Part shown: one piece after another, positions 10,156 to 20,711 of the stretch
Numbering within the stretch: the stretch's first letter is position 1
Layout: the number at the start of each line of letters is the position of its first letter
The notes under the pieces: generated by a model
Databases searched by the model: none
The model's input: the letters and a program-made list of their open reading frames with translations, nothing else
What the model was told of the DNA's origin: nothing
NCBI GenBank assembly: GCA_036186865.1
Contig: AP025045.1
Location: 14,509,658-14,573,657 of the forward strand
Length of the DNA stretch: 64,000 nt
Reading direction: 5' to 3'
From: Eustoma russellianum
Taxonomy: Eukaryota > Streptophyta > Magnoliopsida > Gentianales > Gentianaceae
Position numbers and translations under genes: made by a program

Positions 10156-11178
10156 TTAAACGTCCCTAGATTCAACAAACACATTGGATTCTATGTCTAG
10201 AATCCTATATGCTTTAGATTTTTCAGCATATCCAATAAAAACACCTTTGAGGGCTCTTGGCCCCAACTTAGTTCTTTTTGGATCCGAAACTTTATAATAG
10301 GCTAGATAGCCCCAAACTCTAAGATAAGGTCTTCGTTTCTTCCATATTTCATATGGAGAGACCTTAAACTTTTTAGAGCGAATTCTATTATGAATGTGAC
10401 AAATAGTTAATAAGACTTCTCCCCGCAAATTCTTTGGCAAACCAGAGTTTATGAACATTGCATTGAGCATGTCAACTAAACTTTTATTATTTCTTTCAGC
10501 CAAACCATTTTGTTGGGGTGTATATAGTGCAGTTTTCTGGTGTATGATACCATTCTCCTCACAGAATTGATTAAATTCAAGTAGTAAGTATTCACCACCA
10601 CGGTCATTTCTTAGAACTTTGATTTTCAATCCCGATTGATTTTCAACTTCAATTTTGTAAACTTTGAACATGTCAAAAGATTTATCTTTATGCCTTAGCA
10701 AATATACATATGTATATCTGGAGGCATCATCAATGAAAGTTATGAAATATCGATTTCCACTTCGGGTCAAAACACCATTCTAAGAGTTCTAAGAGTTTTG
10801 TTTTCCCTTCCACTTTAGAAAATGGTTTCTTTGTCATTTTTTGCTTGCATGCAAATCTCACATGTTCTTTTGTTTTCATCTTTGCAAGAAATTAAGGCAT
10901 GTTTAGACATAAATTTAATTGTTGCACTACTAACATGCCCAAGTCTATCATGCCACAAAGAAAAAGAAGAATCAACAGAGTAAATACAAGCTGCATGATA
11001 TTTATTAATACTCAGTTTAAACTTCCCACCGCAAGAATAGCCCTTGCCAGCAAAGACACCATTCTTGGACAAAATAATTTTGTCCCCCTCCATTACAATA
11101 TTAAACCTGTTTTTACAGACTAAGTTTGCAGAAACGGAGTTCTTAGAAATCTCAGGTACATGTAGAACATTGAATAAT
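10156..11178 (-). pseudogene. C element gag-pre-integrase and integrase
   Basis: The frame 10815-11093 holds the zinc-binding gag-pre-integrase part ('WHDRLGHV', 'CEICMQAK'). The frame 10156-10770 is the integrase core with the D-D-E residues: 'FIDDASRYTYVYLL', then 'NDRGGEY', then 'AERNN'. It ends with the C-terminal 'KGVFIGY' block. A short frame break near 10771-10815 separates them. At 11178 the sequence is cut by the A1 5' LTR. Integrase would join element cDNA to host DNA, but this copy is broken. Confidence 0.92.
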
Positions 11179-11317
11179 CGTTGAGAAATATGTTTGGATA
11201 ATTTTCAAAGTCATGATCTTAACTGTTACATGTCATAAAAATGTCACACATGATGTTACAAATGATTAAGAGTTGAAATATGTGAAGAAAAATGACAACA
11301 ATCTCTCAGGTTATTGA

Positions 11318-11545
11318 CTTCGATCGATCGATGTACATCGATCCCTCACATCATGGGTCCATGTAAGACAGAAAAACCAAGACCTTACTGTGAGACATCG
11401 ATCTCTAAACCTGAGACACATCGATTGATCGATGTATACATCGAACCCTCACTTCGATCGATCGATGTAGGTCAGAGACAAACTCAGAAACTCACTGTGA
11501 GACATCGATCTCTCAAACAGAGGCACTTCGATCGATCGATGTCTA
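11318..11545. repeat. ATCGATCGAT palindrome array in the A1 LTR
   Basis: Repeats of CGATCGATCGATGT (about 11322, 11421, 11457 and 11530) alternate with single-site forms such as GACATCGATCTCT. They are joined by conserved spacers (for example ACTGTGAGACATCGATC). It lies about 140 bp from the LTR start, in U3. Confidence 0.9.
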
Positions 11546-12697
11546 GGTCTTTTAGAAATATTTTTTCTAAAATATGACAAAACGGTTGTTTTTATTTTTA
11601 TATGATTTATATATGTTTATCATGTTTTTATTATGTGTTTTTGATTATTATAAACGTCTTGTGATTAATGTGCCTTGGAAGTTTCTACAACTTACCAAAA
11701 GGGCAAAATTAGTATTTTGAGTTTGTGTAGGTACTTGGCATGGTGACAATGTTTCAAGGACACATTCATATCTTCTTTATCATCACAAAGTTGCTATTAT
11801 ATTTATTTCTGACCATCGTGGTCATTTCTGGAGTTTTCTCTCACCAGGGATATTTTGATCATTTTACCCCCGATGGCTGTTTCGGTATTTTTACTCAAGA
11901 AATCTCTTGAGTATATTATTATCTTCATTCTGAAGTCCATTTATTATATTCTTGAAGATTATTTGGTGGTTTTCTATTATATTCTCTCATTTGATGATTT
12001 TATCGACGCTAACGGGATATGTGACGTTATTCGATGTCACATTCGATTTTTTCTTGAAGACCTTCTTATATATGTTATTGGAGAGTCTTATTCATCATCT
12101 TGCAGAGATTTTAAAGGTGTTAATGGTGTGAAATTCATCACAACATACGAGGAGAAATTGTGGGAATTTTGATGTTATATGTTGACATAATCTTGTCTGC
12201 TATTATTTGTTGATTTCTCTTCCAAAAATCTGAGTTGATATACATATATATAGCCTCAAAAACATGTATATACAGGTGGAAATGATGATGTCTTCATTTT
12301 ATAACTTTATGCCAAGTGGACCATTCGAAAACAAGCTAGTTAGCAAAGTTGCCAACTTGGAAAATTTGAATGGTAGCCAACGGCTACTTTAGGCTGTTTT
12401 GGGGTTGTTTTTATCCTAAAAATGCAGCCTTCACTTGACCTATTCTCATGGAAAGAAGTTGAGGTAATATTGGGAGGAATATGCCATCTTAATCCTTCAT
12501 ATTATCTTTATTATTTTCAGGACAATTCCAAGTGTAAAAATCGGCCATAATGAATTCCAAGGTTGACCAATCATTCTTCATTATGTTGCCAAGTGTACAA
12601 GGTGATTATGTAGCCAACTAATGGTGTGAAGACACTTAAGCATTAATGATGAAGACATTGACACATTGGAGTTCTTATCTTCAAGGCCTATTTCACA

Positions 12698-12707
12698 CTA
12701 TAAATAG
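12698..12707 (+). promoter_or_regulatory. TATA box of the A1 LTR
   Basis: CTATAAATAG about 1.5 kb into the LTR, conserved at the same place in both A2 LTRs. Confidence 0.65.
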
Positions 12708-13790
12708 AAGGCAAAGATGAAGAAGAAGTACACAAAACTTTCAAGCAAACTTGAAGATCATTCTTGCTATTCTCTTCTTCTTGATTCTTTCTTTGTGTAG
12801 CTAAGGTGTTTCATTTCTTCTTGTTGTTGAGCTATATTATACATGCCTTTTTGGGTTGATTTTGTAAGATTGGTTAGCCAAGTTTATAAGGATACATCAA
12901 TAGGTGGTTAAGGTGTTGCAATCAAGAGTCGCATAGAGGTGTTCATCCAAGTCTTGAATAGGGTTGGTGTTTAACCCAATGATCAAGCTTGGTTCTTGTT
13001 GTATTTGTGTTTACACCATAGTAAATTCCAAGGAAAGGTGTTCCTTGGGACTAGAGTAGGTCACATTGACCGAACCAGGATAAATCTTTGGTGTTCTTAT
13101 CTTCTTTATACTTTTCTGTTTTTCTGCCCGTTTCCACTGCATTTTTACCCAACTTCACACATCTTGAAAAATAGAAAAACACTTTCAAAATTTGTGATTT
13201 TTGGTGGAGTTATACTTCAGACTGTTAGCTTTTATTTGGAACAAGAATCACTCGATTTGAGCAAAGGAAAGTTAGTCTTTCAGGCGTTGCAAGATAACTG
13301 CTCCATTCTAACTTTAATCTGACCAGTTTCAAGAAAACTTGAATTCTGTTTTTATCAAGAATAGTTTCAGGTCAGGGTCTTTTGGGAACATAAACTAGAC
13401 GTCCTAAAGAGTGTTTTGACATAAAGATCAACCTTTTTGGTTGAGTAATCCAAGAGAAACACGTTTTCAAAATTCAACACTATTCTGTCCAATTCTGTTC
13501 AGATTGACCATCTGAATCTTTTTATTTGGTTGAAGGGTCAAACGATCTTATTTTGTCTCAATTTTGTATAGAGTATATTCAAGACGCTGAAGTTGATTTT
13601 TGAAAGGCTTTATAATTTTTGGAGTTGTGTATACTGAGTTTTAAATTTTTAAAAACGGGTACTGAATTTGAGGAGGTCTTAGATTGTGTTTTCAAAGGGG
13701 ATTTTAACCAAGGGTAGTAGTGTAATTTCCGCTAACACTATTTAACCCTCTCCTCTCTAGTGGTGTTTACTGAAGGTGTACGGTCCAACA

Positions 13791-13805
13791 ATTGGTATCG
13801 GAGCC
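13791..13805 (+). promoter_or_regulatory. Primer-binding site of A1 (initiator Met tRNA type)
   Basis: ATTGGTATCGGAGCC directly follows the LTR. It differs by one base from the usual TGGTATCAGAGCC complement of plant initiator Met tRNA. Confidence 0.85.
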
Positions 13806-13949
13806 AGGCTAACACCACTCCAAGAAGCAAGATTCAACACCATACCAAGAAGACAAGGCCAAGAAACAACAATTCATAGCCTGCTTATCTCAAATCAAAG
13901 GTACATAAAATTGCTATTGTTTCTCACGAAGGTGAATTGGAAGGTATGT

Positions 13950-15578
13950 CTACACAACGACCTCCTATTTTTTGATGGAATTTATTTTGTTCATTGGAAA
14001 CATAGAATGAGGCTATTCTTAATGGCTATAGACATCGATTTATGGTCTATAGTTGAAGATGAGCCGTATATTCCAATGACAGTTGTACAAGTAAACGGTG
14101 TAACACAAGAAGTTGAAAAATATAAAAGTGAATGATCGACAGAAGATAAAAAGAAAATGTCTATGAATGCTAAAGTTATGCAATTGCTTTTAAACAGACT
14201 TACGACTTCTGAAGCATGATATGTGTCAAACTGTACAAGTGCACACGACATGTGAAAATCACTAGAATCAAAGCATGAAGGCAGTGTAAAAGAGTCTAAA
14301 ATAAACGTGCTTATGACTGAACTTGAAAATGTTGCCGAATGAATCCATAACAACTATGGATTTGAGGATTACTAATATTTTCAATGCACTTGAATCTTTA
14401 GGTAAATCTTTTACCAGCAATGAGAAGATAAAAGAAGTGCTACGAAGTCTTCCATCTGAATGGGATCCAAAAGTAACGGCAATCGAGGAGACAAAATCAA
14501 TCACAAAAATAGATGAATTGATCGGTTCACTTAGAATATACGAGGTAAAACTGAATCAACGAAAGTCCGAATCATCTAAATCATGCGGTAAGTCTATTGC
14601 TTTCAAATCAACTGAGTCAAATAATGACGAAAGTAATAGCGATTATGAATTGGATGATGATTTAATATTAATAGCTAGAAAACTTAGAAAGTTTTTCAAA
14701 CGGCCTAATAGGAATGGAAATCGATCTTCTTTTTCTACTTCTTCTCAACTTGGAAAAAATAATTCTAATAAAAACAAGTGGTATAATAAAGAGTTAAAAT
14801 GCTATGAATGGTCAAAAGGGACACTTTTCTTATGACTGTCCGACAAAGAAAAATGCCAAAAATAATAATAATAACAATAAACAAGACAAGGATGTGCAAA
14901 AGACTAAGGCAAAGGAGTCCAAGTCAAGAAGAGGCAAACGAGCAATGAAGACGAGCACATAGAGCAACTCGTCCGACTCAGGATCTGACACTGAGGAAGC
15001 TAAGCCTGCTTCGTATCCAACGAGGTAAGTTCTTCATCTGATATAGATTCTGATAGTGAAATTGATGAAATGTACGAAGAATTTCTAATGATTCAAGCGC
15101 ACTGTAAAAGGTTGTCTAAAGAGAAAAGAAAACTAACTGATGAAAACGACAAGTTGATGACGTCCAACTTGGATTTTTTTGATCAGATAAAATCTTTTAA
15201 GCAAGAGTCTACAAATACTCTTCACTCTTTAGAAATTAAAATTGAGTCATATCGGAAAAATGAACATGCATTAAAAACCAAAAGTAGCTTGTTAAAAATA
15301 AGATAAATAATTGTGAAAAAGAAATTTCACAACTTAAATCATCTAAACTAGACTTCGAAAAAATGTTAGAACAATTTAAGTCGGGAACTAACATGCTAGA
15401 CCCATTTATATCTTCACAAAAATATGGAAATGATAAAACTGGGTTAGGATATAAAGAAGAAAATGTCAAATTAGATAAAAATACTAAGTTTGTTTCATCA
15501 AATACTAAACAACCTTATAAAGCAACAAAAATAAAATTAACTTTGCCTGCTACACCTTCTTCTGCTTGTCCAAGGTAA
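13950..15578 (+). pseudogene. A1 gag (Sirevirus type), broken
   Basis: The structural protein region. Its N-terminal part (13960-14135) resembles the A2 gag start ('RMRLFLMAIDIDLW'). The 14323-14835 frame continues with 'LRITNIFNALESLGKSF' and 'LRSLPSEWDPKV'. The CCHC knuckle is wrecked by a frameshift near 14806 ('CYEWSKG'). The 15070-15578 frames are the charged coiled-coil extension typical of Sirevirus gag ('HCKRLSKEKRKLTDEN', 'GNDKTGLGY'). Several stops (for example near 14133 and 15304) make it non-coding. The true start is unclear. Confidence 0.85.
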
Positions 15579-16035
15579 AAATGCAACATGCACCCACAAA
15601 AGCACACACATATAAACGTGCAACTAGGCAAATTTTTGCATCTAGACCACCTAGAAATTAGCCTATATGTATACAAATGTATCTAGACAAAATCAAATGC
15701 ATCCAACTTATTATGAACCTAAATATAGGCAAAATGCATATAAGACTTATAAAAATACATATGAACACACATAAATAGCGCCATTCAAGAAACAAAATCA
15801 TATGCCTTTCACTCACTATCAAAGTCGGCCAAGACATAATACTTATCAAACAAGATATAACATGTATGACAAGGCATCATCTTTTGAATGGAATGGTCAA
15901 ACACATGTTAATCCTCTTTATTCAACTAATGTCAAATATGTGCCTAGAAGGTACATCTAAGTTTGGATACCTAAGGGATAATTAAACAAGGATGGTGCCT
16001 CTAACATTCAAGGACCCAAGTAAAGGGTATATTAA
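15579..16035 (+). other. A1 gag-pol spacer region
   Basis: Corresponds to A2 33027-33640: a His/Tyr/Asn-rich, weakly conserved gag tail ending near the 'VWIPKG'-like block. Stops occur in all plus frames. No separate gene. Confidence 0.6.
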
Positions 16036-17801
16036 ACTTTGTCTCCATTATAGGTAAATTGCAAAGAAAACAAACAGGAGACAAAGCCAAAGAATAATGG
16101 TTTTTAGATAGCGGGTGTTCAAGACACATGACTGGCAACCCCAAGTTATTCACCGAACTAGAGCAAATGGAGAATGGAGGAAAGGTAACATTCAGTGACA
16201 ACAACAAAGGAAAAATTGTTGGAAAAGGAACAATTTGGGATCCTAACACATTTCAAATACGAAATGTGTTGTTAGTAAGCAATCTATCTTACAATTTAGT
16301 ATTCCACAACTTATAGATTATGGATACAATGTTTCTTTTCTTCCAATTCCTGTGATATAATAAATGCTAAGGGAGAAAAGGATTAAAAGGAAATAGGAAT
16401 GGTAATATTTATACCCTTTCCCTAAGTAATATGTTTGATGCAAAGATTAAATTTTTAATATCACATGACTTCGATGTGAACTTATGGCATAGACGACTAG
16501 GCCATATAGGAGTTTCAACTATTGAAAAGTTATCTAAGAAGAACTTAATTAGAGGAATACCTAAACTAGACTTAGATAATTTTCAACTTTGTGAAACATG
16601 TATTAAAGGAAAACATATAAAGAAACATTAAAACAAAAACATGAAGTGAGTACTAGTCATGTACTAGAATTGCTTCACTTAGACTTATTTGGTCCAAGCA
16701 GGACAAGAACTCTAGGTGGACACAACTACGTGTGTGTCATAGTAGATGATTACTCATAATACACATGGACATTGTTCTTAACATACAAAGACGATGCTCC
16801 ATTGGCAATTGAAACTCTTATCAGGCAATTCTAAAATCTAAAATGTTAAAAGAATTATAATTGATAGAGGTGGAGAATTTAAAAACCAAGATTTAGTCAA
16901 GTTTTGTGAATTACATGGAATAGAACATGAATTCTCACCACCTAGAACACCGCAACTCAATGGAGTTGTTGAAGGTAAAAATAGAACCATACAAGAAATA
17001 GGAAGGACAATGTCGTGTGAAAACAAAGCACCTAAATATTTATGGGTTGAAGCTGTTAGTTGTGCTTGTTATATTAACAATAGGCTTTCAATTAGAAAGA
17101 AATTAAATTAAACACCTTATGAGTTATTAAATAAGAGACAACCTAAGGTAGATTATCTTAGAGTATTTGTTTGTAAGTGTTTTGTGTTGAACACTAACGA
17201 TAATCTAGACAAGTTTGAACAAAAGTCTATTGAATGCATATTTGTTGTTTATTCAACTAAATCAACAGCATATAGGTGCTATAATCTTGTGTCTAGAAAA
17301 ATAATTGAATATATACATGTGAAATTCAATGAGAATGCATATTTTAAAGTTGGTGATAAAACTCAACATAAACAAGAGAATAATGTTGAAAATATGTTTC
17401 ATGATGATGATGATGTATTACTTGAGCATGTACTCGATCATCTAGAACCAACTCCTCTTGAACAAGACACGCATGAACCCTTTAGGTGAAATAAATAAAG
17501 AAATTTTGCAATTGGAAGATAGTACAACTAACTTGCAAGATAATCCAATTGTATATGATAATGTTCACACTAATGAAACATTTGAACAAGATAAATATGA
17601 ATCTAGTCAACCTAGAAATTGGTGGCTTATAAAAGATAAACGTAAACACCCTAAAGAGTTAATCATTGGGTATCCAAGTGTTGGAGTTAGAACACGTAGA
17701 AACATAAATCAAGCTGAAGGACATAGCTTAATATCACACTTAGAACCTAAGAATGTTAAAGAAGCCTTAGGTGATATATCATGGATAGATGCTGCAGCAC
17801 C
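16036..17801 (+). pseudogene. A1 pol: protease, integrase and start of RT, truncated
   Basis: Protease begins near 16105 with the active-site 'DSGCS' block and 'HMTGNPKLF'. Gag-pre-integrase at 16431-16631 has 'LWHRRLGHIG' and 'LCETCIKGKH'. The integrase core at 16640-17100 is split by stops but keeps 'DRGGEF' and 'NGVVEGKNRT' (R to G after the catalytic E). The C-terminal integrase block is at 17184-17489 and the linker/RT entry at 17458-17801 ('EALGDISWIDA'). B1 interrupts at 17801, within the first RT residues. Non-functional. Confidence 0.9.
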
Positions 17802-18853
17802 TGTATAGCACCACTAGAAGGGGGGTTGAAAAGTAGATGTGGAAAATTGGTTTTTAAAAAGTTTTGAAGCAAAAAACCTAACTTCTGAAAACAGTTTCTG
17901 TTTTCAAATTCTGATTTGAAAAAATTTAAAGACCTAGTTACAGGTCTCCAAAAATTATGAAATTTGGTAAGATTCTACGCTTAGATGTTTTGAGTATCTC
18001 CTAAAAATTTCAAATTAAAATTCAACAACTAACCTTTTGAAAATACGTTTTTGGTCAGATTGCACAAATCTGCCAGAAACAGTACTCTGGTTTGAAAATT
18101 TTATTCCAATTGATTGGATACTCCAAATGGTCTGAAAATTTAAATACAAGACCCTCAATATATTTCTTTAAATAGGTTGAAACAATTTTGAAAAATTCCT
18201 TTGGGAAGTATGTCAAATATGTTGATGTTCTCAACCTTTGCAAGTCTGAAAATCAGATTGCACTAGTCTCAGAACAATTAATGTTTGATTGACTTATACT
18301 TGTCCAAAAGGGTTGAAACTTACGCCAAATGAAACTTAAGAGGTGTGGCTATGTTTATGAAAAATTTTACAATTTTTAAAATTCGTTTGCTATTTTTACT
18401 CTTGTAATAAAAATGATGCAAAATGCTAGAAACTGAAAGTAAAGTGCTGAAAGTAAAGACACCAAGGATTTTATACTGGTTCGGTTAAATCAACCTACTC
18501 CAGTCTTCAAAGACACCTTCCTTGGTTATCACTAAACACAAAATAACACCTTACCACAAGGGTTGCTAGAGTTACACAACAACTCCACCCTTTTACAAAC
18601 GATACAATCAACCACACGGATCATGAACACCACCACCAAACGAGTGAAGGTTTGATCACACCTGATCAACCTTTTACAACAAATGAAGTGTGTATGGGGG
18701 CATAAACAAAGCCTATACAATATTTTGAATATGTAAACAATAGGCTTGAGAGAGAAAGAGGAAGAAAAAAAATATAGAAAAAGAGAGTATAAGATTCTTT
18801 TGCACTTCAGAGATGATGAGAGTTGTCTTGCTTTACTTTGCACTACTTCTCTT

Positions 18854-18863
18854 CTTTTTATAT
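18854..18863 (-). promoter_or_regulatory. TATA-like box of the B1 LTR
   Basis: ATATAAAAAG on the minus strand, at the position where B2 has CTATAAAAAG (46674-46683). Confidence 0.5.
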
Positions 18864-20193
18864 TAGATTGGCCGCCCCCTTTAGGTCTTCCACCATCTTG
18901 AAAATTCTCTTTAATGCCACTGGAAGATTACCTTGTGTAGATATGACATCATCTTGCTCACTTGGCACAACATGATTGGATGGATGACTTGGCTTTGGTT
19001 ACTTGGCACTTGATGATTGGTCCAAGATGTCATCAATTAGTGTGCTGTGAAATTTGAGAATAAAATGCAAAACATGTGGCAAAAAGAGTCTAAAATTCTG
19101 CCAAATAACCATCATTTAATCCCTTCAATTTTGGGATGCCAATTAGCCACCATCAAGAGCCAAAATTCGGCCAGCACTTGATGTCACATCTGAATTTTTA
19201 ACGTGTGTTACATTTGCAAAATGTTTGAATTGTTACCTTGTGTAGCTCCCTCTTTCATTTCACTAACCTTGTGTGGCATATTCTCCACCAATCAAGATGC
19301 CAACTAAGCTCCACATAGACTCCACCAAGGCTGTAGTAGGCGTGTACACCATCTTGAACACGTGCTGAATTTTATTTTGGTAAACTTTGTAAAATAATGC
19401 ATAATAAGTACATATATAAGGTAAATTGTAATCATCCCTTATTTGAATATTCTAGTACAATTTAACATGTCTTGAATGTGTAAAAAGTGTCTAGATACAT
19501 GTTACAAGTCATTCCAAAAACGTTCCATGTATTATGTTTGTAGAAAACCGAATTTTCAACTTTCGTTGATTATGCGATTTTTCTCCGATTAAATTTAAAC
19601 TTTTTGCACATGTTATATATATTATGTCACACATAATATACATAAAATAAATCAAATATTCAGCTCTATTGGATGAGGTATATGCGCCCCATGTGACAAC
19701 AAAATGAATTTGAAATCTCCATAATTTGGCCTTAATTGTGGGTGATTTGTGTGTGCCAACATGGAATGATTTCATGGTTGCATTTAACATGTGAGCCACG
19801 AAATTTTTGGCTATTTTTAAAGTATATGGGCTGGCCATCTTTATATGGCAAGTACGTGACACGTTGGCGAAGTTTCGGTAGTCACCCGATAAAACAATTT
19901 TCAGTTTATAACCTTGTAACGTGTCGTTTTTGTCATCACTAGGACTTATATCATATGATATAAGACCTGAATATACTTATAAATATGAGGTGTATATAGT
20001 GGTGTGACGTTGATGTACGTTTATAATATATGTAACGTGTCGGTAGTACGTCGGAATATATGTGTATTGTGCCTTTTTAGCAAAAATATAAATATATATA
20101 AGGTATGTATAAATGGCGTGTGAGAGGGATGAATGAGGAGACTTTCCATTCTTCAATTTGTTGCCATCATGCCTTCTCCAAATATGTCTCCAT

Positions 20194-20256
20194 TTAATGA
20201 ACTAGTTAGTTCATTAACTTAAGTACTTCACTTAATGAACTAGTTTAGTTCATTAA
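20194..20256. repeat. Two near-perfect hairpins in the B1 LTR U3
   Basis: 20194-20217 has arms TTAATGAACTA and TAGTTCATTAA with a 2-bp centre. 20232-20256 has the same 11-bp arms with a 3-bp centre. The copies start 38 bp apart. B2 keeps the second one (about 48006-48033) and only half of the first. Confidence 0.9.
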
Positions 20257-20473
20257 TGGTGGCACCTGAAAATAGTTCAAACACAACAAATGTTTGCCAT
20301 ATGATGTAAGTTTTAACGCTTCATAGCTTGTTAGTACGGCAACAATATATATAAAGTATATAAGGCATGTATATCACAAAAACGTGTCATGCAATAAATT
20401 TTGTCATGCATTTCTTAAACAAGTGATATTTAAATCATGTATTTGTGAATCACTCAAACTCTTTTTTCAAAAA

Positions 20474-20711
20474 TCTCCCCCTTTTGATGATTTACAAAAT
20501 AACATTAGTTCATGATTTAAATTTAACCGCTCCCCCTCTAATTGACACAAATTTGAATTTTGAATTTTGAATTTTCTCCCCCTTGAATTATGCAATCATG
20601 CTCTCTTTCCTCCTTAAATTACTCTCACTCCCCCTTAAATGATGCACTCTCCCCCCCTTTATTTTGGAAGTAATATCAAAAGTGCATGTAAAGATGGAAA
20701 GAAATATTAAT
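20474..20711 (-). promoter_or_regulatory. Multiple polypurine tracts of B1
   Basis: Next to the LTR is AAAAGGGGGAGA (minus strand). Four more GGGGGAG-type runs follow within 190 bp (near 20531, 20576, 20630 and 20650). Repeated polypurine tracts before the 3' LTR are, to my knowledge, a Sirevirus hallmark. Confidence 0.8.

Larger units (their letters stand above)
11179..13790 (+). repeat. 5' LTR of A1
   Basis: 2612 bp, starting CGTTGAGAAATATG (T to C at the first base of TGTTGAG) and ending GGTCCAACA, directly followed by the primer-binding site. It aligns with 28714-31303 and 37160-39512. It contains a U3 palindrome array, a TATA box at 12698, and an R/U5 part that shares words with the B-family LTR. 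Confidence 0.92.
11179..17801 (+). mobile_element. Sirevirus-type copia element A1, 5' part
   Basis: This plus-strand element has a complete 2.6 kb 5' LTR, a Met-tRNA primer site, a long gag with a downstream coiled coil, and pol up to the first RT residues. It is cut at 17801 by B1. The rest of its pol and its 3' LTR are absent from the window. It is closely related to A2 (28714-39512). The left flank is copia C and the possible target word is ATAAT (11174-11178), but no partner copy survives. Confidence 0.9.
17802..20473 (-). repeat. 3' LTR of B1
   Basis: 2672 bp. On the minus strand it begins TTTTTGAAAAAAGAG (TGTTGAGAG in B2) right after the polypurine tract and ends GGTGCTATACA. The first kilobase from the left matches the truncated 5' LTR at 25781-26828 closely, and B2 45637-48246 more distantly. 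Confidence 0.9.

Noticed and set aside
18532..18843. Minus-strand frames 18532-18843 and 26531-26779 as genes
   Set aside because: Both are the same B-family LTR segment near the TATA/R region.
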